A stretch of DNA of 64,000 bases from Allobosea sp035944375 (GTDB lineage: Bacteria > Pseudomonadota > Alphaproteobacteria > Rhizobiales > Beijerinckiaceae), in NCBI RefSeq assembly GCF_035944375.1, contig NZ_DASZBE010000037.1. One strand, given 5' to 3'. Under the pieces are notes generated by a model. It had not been told where the DNA came from. It searched no databases and saw nothing but the letters and a program-made list of their open reading frames with translations. Positions 25,979-34,385 of the stretch are shown here, in pieces (the stretch's first letter is position 1; every line of letters begins with the position of its first letter). The translations under genes were made by a program, and so were the position numbers.

Positions 25979-25990
25979 ATTGCATACAAT
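25979..25990. promoter_or_regulatory. Operator-like palindrome ATTGCATACAAT before the GntR gene
   Basis: Full match to ATTGNATNCAAT, part of a longer inverted repeat TTGTAT-TGC-ATACAA (25975-25989). It is 189 bases upstream of the regulator start, with no sigma-54 element beside it. Suggests autoregulation. Confidence 0.55.
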
Positions 25991-26023
25991 GAAGCACTGA
26001 AGCGCCCATCATGCACACTTTCT

Positions 26024-26070
26024 CGTCAACGCCGCCGGAATCGCGTTGACGTAGGGGGCATCGCCCCCTA
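26024..26070 (+). terminator. Two tandem hairpins between AbrB-family gene and gntR
   Basis: First stem 26024-26032 with 26043-26051 (9 bp, 10-base loop). Second, immediately after, 26052-26059 with 26063-26070 (8 bp, 3-base loop). No T run. Either a terminator of the importer operon or a leader structure in the gntR message. Confidence 0.45.
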
Positions 26071-26178
26071 ATTGCCTGCCGACTGTACACGATCGTGATG
26101 ATTCTGCCGCCGGCATGATCATTCTCCGGCCGCGGGCAGGGCCCTTCTTCATCCGCCTTTTCGACAGGACGGCACATC

Positions 26179-26880
26179 ATGGCGACACGCGGCGTCTCGG
26201 TCACCAACAAGCTCAGGGAAGCCGTGCTCGGAGGCGACTATGCCGGCGGCACACGCCTGAACGAGGTCGATCTCGCCGACGCGCTGGCCGTGTCGCGCAC
26301 GCCGATCCGGGCCGCCCTCTCGACCCTCGCGGCCGAAGGGTTGCTCGAATATCGCCCCAACAGCGGCTATGCGGTGAAGACCTTCGCCGCCAAGGACATC
26401 GAGGGCATCTATGTCGTGCGGGCCAATCTCGAGGGCCTCTGCGCACGGCTGGTGGCGCAGCAGGGCCTGTCGGACGTCCATCGCGGGCTCCTGCACAAGG
26501 TGCTGGCGGAAAGCGAGGAACTGCAGACTGTCGAGAGCTGGACCGACGAGGTCTCCGATCTCTGGCGCGATCTCAACGACCGCTTCCACAACACCCTGAT
26601 CGAGGCGTCCGGCAACTCGCATCTCGCGATGATGCTGCGCAAATCCCGCGCCATCCCCCTGCTCAACCAGCTCAAGTTCCGCTGGTTCGACATGGGCACC
26701 CTGGCCCGCGCCCATGACGACCACAGCCAGATCTTCGCCGCCATCACCGGCGGGCAGGTCGTGCGCGCCGAGAGCCTCGCCGAGGAGCATGTCTACCGCT
26801 CGGGCCAGCGCATCATCGAACATTGGCGCAAGATGGATACGCGCAAGCCGGCCGCTGGCACGAAGGCCCGCGCGGCCTGA
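26179..26880 (+). CDS. GntR-family transcriptional regulator, FCD domain
   Basis: 233 residues. N-terminal winged helix (about 5-75; LNEVDLADALAVSRTPIRAAL is the recognition helix region), C-terminal all-helical FCD ligand domain with candidate metal-binding Asp/His (DLNDRFHNTL, HDDHSQIF, AEEHVYR). FCD-GntR proteins bind short palindromes with outer TTG/CAA and inner GT/AC, which is the type repeated across this island, including before this gene. It is the only transcription factor in the window, so the natural candidate to control the amide genes, probably as a ligand-released repressor. Confidence 0.88.
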   Translation: MATRGVSVTNKLREAVLGGDYAGGTRLNEVDLADALAVSRTPIRAALSTLAAEGLLEYRPNSGYAVKTFAAKDIEGIYVVRANLEGLCARLVAQQGLSDVHRGLLHKVLAESEELQTVESWTDEVSDLWRDLNDRFHNTLIEASGNSHLAMMLRKSRAIPLLNQLKFRWFDMGTLARAHDDHSQIFAAITGGQVVRAESLAEEHVYRSGQRIIEHWRKMDTRKPAAGTKARAA

Positions 26881-26946
26881 CGTCAAGGTCAACGGAACGG
26901 CCCGGAGGCCGTGCCGTCTAGCGCGGCATGCTCACGCGCCTTCTGC

Positions 26947-28356
26947 TCACGCGGCCTTCGCCAGTCCCAGCATGGCCGGCCGCCGCTGCCGCCAGGGCGT
27001 GGCCTGCTCGAAGGCATGAGCCGCCTGCAGCAGAACCGCCTCGCCGAAGGGCCGCGCCGCGAGCTGGATCGACACCGGCAGGCCATTGGGGCCGAAGCCC
27101 GAGGGCACGCAGATCGCCGGCATCCCCGTCAGGTTGAAGGCCATGGTGAAGTTCGGCTTGTCGAGATTGTCCCAGCGCGGCACCTGGTCGATCGGCGGCG
27201 CCTCGTCGGGGTTGCCGGCGGTCAGCACCACATCGACGCCGGCCATCGCCGCCGCCATTTCCGCGATCAGCTCGCGCCGGCGCCGCAGCGCCTGGACATA
27301 ATCCATGCCGGTGCAGAGCGCGGCGAAGACCAGGCGGTCGCGATAGCGCTGCCCGAACTTCTCCGGGTTCTTCAGCATCATTCGCTCATAGGCCGCGCCG
27401 CGTTCGACCGTCGAGATGAAGAAGCCGGCCGCATTGTACTCCTGCATGGCCGAGAGCTTGATCTCGATGATCTCCGCGCCGAGGCTCTCATAGGTCGAAA
27501 TCGCGGCGTCGATGCCGGCCTTGACCGCGGGAGCGACCGGCCTGTCGGTCTCGTGCCAGCGGCTGAGCACGCCGACCTTCAGCCCCTTCGCGCCCTTGCC
27601 GAGCCCGGCGGTGTAGTCGGGCACCGCCCTGGTCGCGCTGGCGGGATCGGCGGGGTCATGGCCGGCGAGCGCCTGCAGCATCAGCGCGCAGTCCTGCGTC
27701 GTCCAGGCCATCGGGCCGATATGGTCGAGCGAATAGGCCGCCGGCGCGACGCCGGCGCGGCTGACCAGCCCATAGGTCGGCTTCAGGCCGACGATGCCGC
27801 AGAGCGCCGCAGGACCACGGATCGAGCCGCCCGTATCGGTGCCGAGCCCGCCGAGCACGAGGCCGGCCGCAACCGCAGCGCCTGTACCGCTCGAGGATCC
27901 CGCCGTGAAGCGCTGCGTGTTCCAGGGATTGCGCGAGGGCGGCCAGGGCAGGTCGAAGGAGGGGCCGCCATCGGCGAATTCATGCGTGGTCAGCTTGCCC
28001 ATCAGCACGGTGCCGGCGGCATCGAGCGCTACGGCGCAGGTCGCATCCGCGTCGGGAACATTGCCGATGTTGTGAGCGGACTGGCAGGTCGTCAGGATGC
28101 CCTTGGTGTCGATGATGTCCTTGAGACCGATCGGGATGCCGTGCAGCGGCGATGTCGGGCCCGAGGCCTTGATCTCGGCTTCCGCCTTCTTGGCGTCGGC
28201 CCGGGCGCGGTCCTCGGTCAGGGTGACGAAGGCGTGCAGCTCCGGCTCGAATGCCTTGACGCGGGCCAGGCACATCTCGGTCAGCTCGACCGGAGAGAGC
28301 TTGCCGGCTTTGATCAGGGCGGCGGCCTCGCTGATGGTCAGGATGTCCGTGCTCAT
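26947..28356 (-). CDS. Amidase-signature family hydrolase 3
   Basis: 469 residues; triad Lys79 (GLKDIIDTKG), Ser154 (AGSSSGTG, with Ala-Gly in place of the usual Gly-Gly) and Ser178 (DTGGSIRGPAA). The middle lacks the SEAFAIHE block of amidases 2, 4 and 6 (it has STVERGAAYE), so the pocket probably differs. Overlaps the AtzG-like 3 stop by ATGA. Last gene of the ten-kilobase minus-strand operon that begins with binding protein 2. Confidence 0.89.
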   Translation of the reverse strand: MSTDILTISEAAALIKAGKLSPVELTEMCLARVKAFEPELHAFVTLTEDRARADAKKAEAEIKASGPTSPLHGIPIGLKDIIDTKGILTTCQSAHNIGNVPDADATCAVALDAAGTVLMGKLTTHEFADGGPSFDLPWPPSRNPWNTQRFTAGSSSGTGAAVAAGLVLGGLGTDTGGSIRGPAALCGIVGLKPTYGLVSRAGVAPAAYSLDHIGPMAWTTQDCALMLQALAGHDPADPASATRAVPDYTAGLGKGAKGLKVGVLSRWHETDRPVAPAVKAGIDAAISTYESLGAEIIEIKLSAMQEYNAAGFFISTVERGAAYERMMLKNPEKFGQRYRDRLVFAALCTGMDYVQALRRRRELIAEMAAAMAGVDVVLTAGNPDEAPPIDQVPRWDNLDKPNFTMAFNLTGMPAICVPSGFGPNGLPVSIQLAARPFGEAVLLQAAHAFEQATPWRQRRPAMLGLAKAA

Positions 28357-28556
28357 CGGGCGCTCTCCTCGGTCGGGAAGCTGAAGATGTGGGCCGGCTC
28401 GGCCATGTAGCTGCGCTCGCCGCGGATCCGGGCGGACATCTCGACGATGTAGCCATAGGCCTCGACATATTCGGCGACCTGCTCGGGCGTCAGGATGAAG
28501 CCGGCGCGCGCCAGGAAGGCGCTCATCTCGGCTTCGGATGCGATCGGTGTCGGCAT
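28353..28556 (-). CDS. AtzG/DUF4089-like small amidase partner 3
   Basis: 67 residues ending in AEPAHIFSFP, the clearest match to the AtzG-like family consensus in the window. Two predicted helices precede it. Its stop overlaps the amidase 3 start (ATGA), so a fixed-ratio complex is likely. Confidence 0.78.
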   Translation of the reverse strand: MPTPIASEAEMSAFLARAGFILTPEQVAEYVEAYGYIVEMSARIRGERSYMAEPAHIFSFPTEESAR

Positions 28557-28626
28557 GGCTGGCGGTTCTCCTGTGACGCGGGGCGAATGCCCGCAGGCCT
28601 GCGGGCGGCGAAGGGCCGGGCTCCGG

Positions 28627-29505
28627 CTAGAGCGGAACCTGGCGACGCTTGCGGTGCTCGTCCTGGAAGATGAAGACGGTCGCGCCCATCACGATCGCGG
28701 CGCCGACCAGCGCCCAGCGATCGGGAATCTCCTGGTAGGCGAGCCAGGCGAACAGCGCGATGAAGGGCAGGCGGGCGAAGTCGAAAGGCATCACGGTCGA
28801 GGCCGGCGCGTTGCGCAAAGCCAGGAACAGTGTCAGCCGGCCGACGAACATCGCCACCGCCATCACCACCAGAAACAGCATCATGTCGAAGGACGGTGTC
28901 CGCCAGTAGAGCACGGCGGGGATCAGGCCAGTGACCACCGGGATCAGGGTGGTGATGGCGACGATGCGGCTGGTGCTCTCGATCTGCGTCAACCGCTTCG
29001 AGATCAGGTACATTGAGGCCATCGACAGGGTCGAGATCATCAGCGCGATGGTGCCGGCGTCGAGCGCGACGAAGCCGGGGCGGGCGATGACCATCACGCC
29101 GACGAAACCCACCAGCACCGCCGCCCAGCGGCTGCGCGAGACGCTCTCGCCGAGCAGGACGCCGGCCAGTGCCGTCACGATGATCGGCGCAGCGAAGGTC
29201 ATTGCGGTGGCCTTGGCCAGCGGCACATGCGCGAGCGCATAGAACCAGGTCAGGTTCGAGACGCAGCCGACCGCGGTCATGATCGCGTAGAGCCGGCGCT
29301 TCTCACGCCGGTCCGGCAGGCCCGCCCCGCCCCGCAGCTGCGGCCAGACGAAGACGAGCATGATCAGATTGGTCAGGAAGCTGATCTGGAACGGATGCAG
29401 CTCGGTCGCGATCTGCCGGACCAGCGAATTGCCGCCCGCCAGGAAGGCCGTGCTCAGGATCATCCAGAGGATGCCGGCCTGGACGGTGTTGCGGGCCTCG
29501 GCCAT
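28627..29505 (-). CDS. EamA/DMT-type transporter 3
   Basis: 292 residues with ten hydrophobic segments in two EamA repeats (VPLAKATAMTFAAPIIVTALAGVLLGE, then MPFDFARLPFIALFAWLAYQE). Lies between amidase 4 and AtzG-like 3 in the same operon. It is the third carrier of this family in the island, one per long hydrolase operon. Confidence 0.82.
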   Translation of the reverse strand: MAEARNTVQAGILWMILSTAFLAGGNSLVRQIATELHPFQISFLTNLIMLVFVWPQLRGGAGLPDRREKRRLYAIMTAVGCVSNLTWFYALAHVPLAKATAMTFAAPIIVTALAGVLLGESVSRSRWAAVLVGFVGVMVIARPGFVALDAGTIALMISTLSMASMYLISKRLTQIESTSRIVAITTLIPVVTGLIPAVLYWRTPSFDMMLFLVVMAVAMFVGRLTLFLALRNAPASTVMPFDFARLPFIALFAWLAYQEIPDRWALVGAAIVMGATVFIFQDEHRKRRQVPL

Positions 29506-29574
29506 GGCGCGGCGAATTCCTCGGAGGGGTGGCAGGGGGGAGCGGGCGGCCCCGGCGGGCCGCCCGGCAAAGGA

Positions 29575-30981
29575 TCAGGCGGCGAGCAGGGCGGGCCGCG
29601 TCGCACGCCACTGGGTCGCCTGCTCATAGGCGTGGCCGAGCTGGAACACCGTCGTCTCGGCGAAGGGGTGCCCCACGAGCTGGATCGCGACCGGCAGGCC
29701 CGTTCCCGGCTCGTAGCCGGCGCAGAGCGCCAGCGCCGGCAGGCCGGTGACGTTGAAAGGCATGGTGATCGAGGGCTTCTGGTACATCAGCCATTTCGGC
29801 ACCTTGTCGATCGGCTGCGCCGGGAAGGGCGAGCCCGCCGTCAGCAGCACGTCGACGCCGATCATCGCCTCGGCGACGGCGGCGCAGAGCTCCTGCCGGC
29901 GCCGCAGCGCCTGGACATAGTCGGCGCCCGTCAAAAGCCCGCCCATGCTGATCCGGTCGCGCGCGATCTCGCCATAGAGCTCCGGCGTCGCCCGCTGATC
30001 CGCCTCGTGGATCGCGAAGGCTTCCGACGACATGATGATCAGGCCGACGGCAGCGAAATCCATCAGCGGCGGCAGCGTCACCGCCTTGATGACGCAGCCG
30101 AGCGATGTGTAGACCGCGATCGCCTGCTCGATCGCCGCCAGCACGGGCGGCGCCGCCTGATGGTCGGTCTCGTGGAAATGGCGGATGACCCCGATGGTCT
30201 TGCCCTTCACCGTTTCGTCGAGCTTTTCGGTGAAGTCTGGCACCGCCACATCCGCGCAGGCCGGATCGAGCGGATCATGCCCCGCCATCGCCTGCAGCAT
30301 CAGCGCCGCATCCTCGACCGTCCAGCACATCGGCCCGGCATGGTCGAGCGATTGCGACAGCGGCAGGATGCCCCTTCGCGAGAGCAGCCCATAGGTCGGC
30401 TTGATGCCGGCCAGCCCGCACAGCGAGGACGGGCTGCGGATCGAGCCGCCGGTGTCCGAGCCGGTCGCGCCCAGCACCATGCCGGCCGCGACTGCCGCGC
30501 CCGAGCCGGACGAGGAGCCGCCCGTGGTGCGGGCCGGGTCCCAGGGGTTGCGCGCGGGCGGTGTGAACAGGTCGAAGGAGGGGCCGCCGATCGCGAATTC
30601 GAAAGTCCCGAGCTTGCCGGTGATGACCGCGCCGCTCTCGCGCAGCTTCGTGACCGTGAAGGCGTCCTCGGTCGGTACGCGACTCTTCAGCAGGTTGGAA
30701 TGGGCCGTCGTCGCCACGCCGGCCGTGTCGTAGATGTCCTTCAGCCCGACCGGGATGCCGTGCATCGGGCCGCGCGGCCCGCTTGTCCCGATCTCGACTT
30801 CGGCCGCCTCGGCCGCCTCCAGCGCCAGCTCCGGCGTGAAGGCGACATAGGTGATCAAGGTCGCGTCGAGCGCCTGCGTGCGTGCGATGCAGGCCTTCGT
30901 GAGCTCGACCGGTGAAAGCTTGCGCTCCGCGATCAGGGTCGAGGCCTCGCGAATGGTCAGCAGCGTGAGATCGCTGGTCAT
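29575..30981 (-). CDS. Amidase-signature family hydrolase 4
   Basis: 468 residues; triad Lys81, Ser156 (GGSSSGSG) and Ser180 (DTGGSIRSPSSLCG). Start set at ATG 30981, one base after the AtzG-like 4 stop; the frame stays open upstream but that stretch codes the small protein in another frame. SEAFAIHEAD and LPLSQSLDHAGPM group it with amidases 5 and 6. Confidence 0.89.
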   Translation of the reverse strand: MTSDLTLLTIREASTLIAERKLSPVELTKACIARTQALDATLITYVAFTPELALEAAEAAEVEIGTSGPRGPMHGIPVGLKDIYDTAGVATTAHSNLLKSRVPTEDAFTVTKLRESGAVITGKLGTFEFAIGGPSFDLFTPPARNPWDPARTTGGSSSGSGAAVAAGMVLGATGSDTGGSIRSPSSLCGLAGIKPTYGLLSRRGILPLSQSLDHAGPMCWTVEDAALMLQAMAGHDPLDPACADVAVPDFTEKLDETVKGKTIGVIRHFHETDHQAAPPVLAAIEQAIAVYTSLGCVIKAVTLPPLMDFAAVGLIIMSSEAFAIHEADQRATPELYGEIARDRISMGGLLTGADYVQALRRRQELCAAVAEAMIGVDVLLTAGSPFPAQPIDKVPKWLMYQKPSITMPFNVTGLPALALCAGYEPGTGLPVAIQLVGHPFAETTVFQLGHAYEQATQWRATRPALLAA

Positions 30982-30982
30982 C

Positions 30983-31171
30983 TCAGCGGCCCGCCGGTGC
31001 GAAAATATGAGCCGGCTCGGCATCATAGCCGCGGGGCTTGCGCACACGCTCCCGCATCGCCTGCAGCAGCATGTAGGCGCTGCGCATCTCGTCCATATGC
31101 TCGGGCTTGACGCTGATGCCGGCCCGGTCGAGCAGCACCTGGAAGGCTTCGGTCGAGATGGTCTCGCTCAT
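30983..31171 (-). CDS. AtzG/DUF4089-like small amidase partner 4
   Basis: 62 residues from ATG 31171, with GGAG upstream; an in-frame GTG at 31183 would add four residues. Ends in AEPAHIFAPAGR, nearly the same motif as copy 3. Precedes amidase 4 by one base. Confidence 0.76.
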   Translation of the reverse strand: MSETISTEAFQVLLDRAGISVKPEHMDEMRSAYMLLQAMRERVRKPRGYDAEPAHIFAPAGR

Positions 31172-31204
31172 GGTCGTCTCCACGAATGGGGGATAGGCAC
31201 CGGG

Positions 31205-32623
31205 TCACTCGGCAGCGAGCGCCTGCTGCACCCATGGTGCCGGGCGCAGGTCACGGAAGGCGGTGGCCTTCTCGAAGGCGCTGCCGACGCGCAGCACGAG
31301 ATCGTCCTGGAAGGGCCGCCCGACGATCTGCATGTTCAAGGGCAGCCCTGCCGCCGAGAAACCCGAACAAACCGACAGAGCCGGCGAGCCGGTCAGGTTG
31401 AAGACGCGGGTGAAGGAAGGCCGCGAGCGCGACATCATGTTGCCGAGATCGCCGAGCTTGGGCGCCACGCCCGGCATGGTCGGACAGATCAGCACGTCGA
31501 CGCTCTCGAACACGGTCGCGATCTCGGCGATCAGGCGGCCGCGCTCGCGCAGCGCGTTGACATAGTCGCAGGCCCGCACGAAGGCGCCCATCATGATGCG
31601 CTGGCGGGCGAGTTCGCCATAGAGTTCCGGCGTCGCCTTCAGCGTCTCCTCATGGAAGGCGAAGGCCTCCGAGCGCGAGATCAGCGTCGCCGCGTCGCCA
31701 TAGGCCGACAGCGGCGAGAGCGTCACGTCCACCACCTCGCAGCCCAGCTCCCGGAAGGTCACCAGCGCCGCCTCGATGCCGGCCTTGATCTCGGGGTCGG
31801 TCTCGGCATCGCTCTCGAAGAAGTGCCGGATGACGCCGATGCGCAGCCCCTTCACGTCCTTCTGGAGCGAGCCGGCGAAATCGGGTTTGGCGACGTCGGC
31901 GCTGCCGGGGTCGAGCGGGTCGTGCTGCGCCAGCACCTCCATCATCAGCGCGCAATCCTCGCTGGTCCAGCACATCGGCCCGCCATGGTCGAGGCTGAAG
32001 GAGAGCGGCAGGATGCCCCGCCGGCTGACCAGCCCATAGGTCGGCTTCAGGCCGGAAATCCCGCACCAGGCGGCCGGCCCGCGGATCGAGCCGCCGGTGT
32101 CTGTGCCCATCGAGCCCATGGCGAGCCCGGCCGCGATCGCCGCGCCCGAGCCGGAGGAGGAGCCCGCCGGATCATGGGCGAGGTTCCAGGGGTTCTTCGC
32201 CGGCGGCCAGGGCAGATCGAAGGAGGTGCCCCCGATCGCGAACTCCCAGGTCGAGAGCTTGCCGAGCAGGATCGTCCCGGCCTCCGCCAGAAGCCGCGTC
32301 GTCGTCGCGTCCTCCTCCGGAACGTGGTCCTTGTAGAGCGCGGAATGGCCGGTCGTGGCGATGCCCTTGGTGTTGTAGATGTCCTTCAGGCCGATCGGCA
32401 CGCCATGCAGCGGCCCCTTGTAGCCGCCCTTCATGATCTCGCCCTCGGCCTTGCGCGCGGCCGCCATGGCCTGCTCGGGCAGCACGCGGATATAGGCGTT
32501 GAGCTGCCCGTCGAAGGCCTCGATCCGGGAGAGATAGGACGCGGTCAGTTCGACCGGGGAGAGCTTCTTCGCCTTCAGCAGCGGAGCGGCCTCGGCGATG
32601 GTCAAATCGTGCAGCGCGGTCAT
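31205..32623 (-). CDS. Amidase-signature family hydrolase 5
   Basis: 472 residues from ATG 32623 (GAGGG upstream; a GTG at 32635 is less likely). Triad Lys80 (GLKDIYNTKG), Ser155 (AGSSSGSG) and Ser179 (DTGGSIRGPAAWCG). STWEFAIGGTSFDLPWPP replaces the usual STHEFALGGPSFDLPFPP, a change near the entrance of the pocket. Separated from AtzG-like 5 by eight bases. Confidence 0.89.
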   Translation of the reverse strand: MTALHDLTIAEAAPLLKAKKLSPVELTASYLSRIEAFDGQLNAYIRVLPEQAMAAARKAEGEIMKGGYKGPLHGVPIGLKDIYNTKGIATTGHSALYKDHVPEEDATTTRLLAEAGTILLGKLSTWEFAIGGTSFDLPWPPAKNPWNLAHDPAGSSSGSGAAIAAGLAMGSMGTDTGGSIRGPAAWCGISGLKPTYGLVSRRGILPLSFSLDHGGPMCWTSEDCALMMEVLAQHDPLDPGSADVAKPDFAGSLQKDVKGLRIGVIRHFFESDAETDPEIKAGIEAALVTFRELGCEVVDVTLSPLSAYGDAATLISRSEAFAFHEETLKATPELYGELARQRIMMGAFVRACDYVNALRERGRLIAEIATVFESVDVLICPTMPGVAPKLGDLGNMMSRSRPSFTRVFNLTGSPALSVCSGFSAAGLPLNMQIVGRPFQDDLVLRVGSAFEKATAFRDLRPAPWVQQALAAE

Positions 32624-32631
32624 GGCGGCCC

Positions 32632-32823
32632 TCACTTGGTCCAGAGCCGGAGCGCGTGGACCGGCTCCTGCAGGTAGCTGCGCTTGACCCGGATGTTGCG
32701 GGCGGCGGCTTCGAGATCGGCGACGGAGCCCTTCAGGGATTCCAGCGTCTCCGGGCCGACCCTCAGGCCGTATTCGGCGAGTTTGGCCTCGATCGGGATC
32801 GGCGTGGCGGGCGTGTCGGTCAT
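32632..32823 (-). CDS. AtzG/DUF4089-like small amidase partner 5
   Basis: 63 residues, the most diverged partner; the C-terminal motif is QEPVHALRLW in place of AEPAHIF. Position directly before amidase 5 and length support the assignment. It follows amidase 6, so it could serve that enzyme too. Confidence 0.68.
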   Translation of the reverse strand: MTDTPATPIPIEAKLAEYGLRVGPETLESLKGSVADLEAAARNIRVKRSYLQEPVHALRLWTK

Positions 32824-32861
32824 GGCGGCCTCCGGGACGCGGATGAGAGGGGCGGTCAGGG

Positions 32862-34286
32862 TTATTCGGCGGCGAGGCTCATCGGCGCGGCGCCCTCCAG
32901 GGCCGGCCGGCGTTCCCGCCAGGCGGTCGCGGCCTCATAGGCCTGGGCGGCGCGGTAGATCGTCGCCTCGCCGAAGGCATGGCCGGCGATCTGGACCGAG
33001 AGCGGCAGGCCCGAGGCCGAGAAGCCGCAGCACATCGTCAGCGAGGGCATGCCGGTGACGTTGAAGGGGATGGTCAGCGGTGGCTTGCTGAACAGGCCGA
33101 ATTTCGGGATCTCGGTGATCACCGGGGCGGGCGTCGCGGTCGCCGCGCAGACGATGATGTCGAAGCGCGACATCGTCTTCGCCACGGCCGCGACCAGTTC
33201 CGTGCGCATCCGCAACGCCCCGACATAGTCGCTGGCGTCGATCAGCCCGGCGAGCAGCAGCCGGTCGCGCAGGATCTCGCCATAGAGCTCGGGCTTGGCC
33301 TGGATATTGGGCTCGTGGATGGCGAAGGCTTCCGAGAGCAGGATCATCATCCCGCAGGCGGCGAAATCGGCCAGCGGAGGCAGCGTCACCTCCTCGACCG
33401 TGGCGCCGAGATCCGCCAGCGTCGTGGCCACCCCGGCGACCGCGCTTTGCACCTCGTCCGTGGCATCCGCCTGCGCCCCGAGTGACGGGATATAGCCGAC
33501 GCGCAGACCCTTCACGCCGGCGCCCAGCAGCGCCTCGGGCGTGGGATCGGGCCGGTCGGCGCTCGCGGGGTCGAGCCGGTCATGCCCGGCCAGAACCTTC
33601 ATGAGGAGGGCGTTGTCCTCGACCGTCCAGGTCATCGGGCCGATATGGTCGAGGCTCTGCGACAGCGGCAGCACGCCGCGCCGCGAGACCAGCCCATAGG
33701 TCGGCTTCATCCCGACGATGCCGCAGAAGGCGGCCGGCAGGCGGATCGAGCCGCCGGTGTCGGTGCCGAGCGCCGCCGGAACGAAGCCGGCCGCCACCGC
33801 CGCGCCCGAACCGGAGGACGAGCCGCCGGTGAAATGCGCGAGGTTCCAGGGGTTGCGCGCCGGCGGGAAGGGCAGGTCGAAGGACGGCCCGCCCATCGCG
33901 AATTCATGGGTCGCGAGCTTGCCGAGGATGACGGCGCCCGCCGCCTTCAGCTTCTGCGTGACGAAGGCGTCGTCGGTCGCCCAGTTGTCGATGAGCTGGT
34001 GCGAATGGGCGGTGGTGCGCACGCCCTTGAGGTCGATGATGTCCTTCAGCCCGACCGGCACGCCATGCAGCGGCCCGCGGCTGATCCCGGCCATGACCTC
34101 GGCTTCCGCCTTCTTGGCCTGGGCGAGGGCGAGGTCTGCCGTCACCTCGATGAAGGCATGGGTCATCCCATCGAGCGCGGCGACGCGCGCGATCAGCGCC
34201 TTCGTCAGCTCGACCGGGGAGACGGTCTTCGCCGCGATCCCCTTGGCAAGGTCTGCGACGGTCATGAAATGCAGCGGAGCGGACAT
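32862..34286 (-). CDS. Amidase-signature family hydrolase 6 (no small partner gene)
   Basis: 474 residues; triad Lys81, Ser156 (GGSSSGSG) and Ser180 (DTGGSIRLPAAFCG). SEAFAIHEPN and LPLSQSLDHIGPM make it the nearest relative of amidase 4. Unlike the other five it has no AtzG-like gene upstream: the preceding gene is binding protein 2, after a hairpin. Confidence 0.89.
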   Translation of the reverse strand: MSAPLHFMTVADLAKGIAAKTVSPVELTKALIARVAALDGMTHAFIEVTADLALAQAKKAEAEVMAGISRGPLHGVPVGLKDIIDLKGVRTTAHSHQLIDNWATDDAFVTQKLKAAGAVILGKLATHEFAMGGPSFDLPFPPARNPWNLAHFTGGSSSGSGAAVAAGFVPAALGTDTGGSIRLPAAFCGIVGMKPTYGLVSRRGVLPLSQSLDHIGPMTWTVEDNALLMKVLAGHDRLDPASADRPDPTPEALLGAGVKGLRVGYIPSLGAQADATDEVQSAVAGVATTLADLGATVEEVTLPPLADFAACGMMILLSEAFAIHEPNIQAKPELYGEILRDRLLLAGLIDASDYVGALRMRTELVAAVAKTMSRFDIIVCAATATPAPVITEIPKFGLFSKPPLTIPFNVTGMPSLTMCCGFSASGLPLSVQIAGHAFGEATIYRAAQAYEAATAWRERRPALEGAAPMSLAAE

Positions 34287-34341
34287 GGCACGGGCCTCCT
34301 GACGGACGGTGGCGGGCGGCGGGTTCGAGCAAAGGGTGGCG

Positions 34342-34374
34342 GCGGGGGCGGGCCGGGGAGGAAACCGCCCCCGC
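34342..34374 (-). other. Intercistronic hairpin after binding protein 2
   Basis: A 10-bp GC stem (34342-34351 with 34365-34374), 13-base loop, between the binding protein stop and the amidase 6 start. Same position as the hairpin after binding protein 1, and no T run. Confidence 0.5.
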
Positions 34375-34385
34375 GCCGGTGGCGA

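Noticed and set aside
25969..25983. A sigma-54 promoter at the gntR palindrome
   Set aside because: GG and GC dinucleotides exist but are one base too far apart, and the -24 element does not otherwise match.
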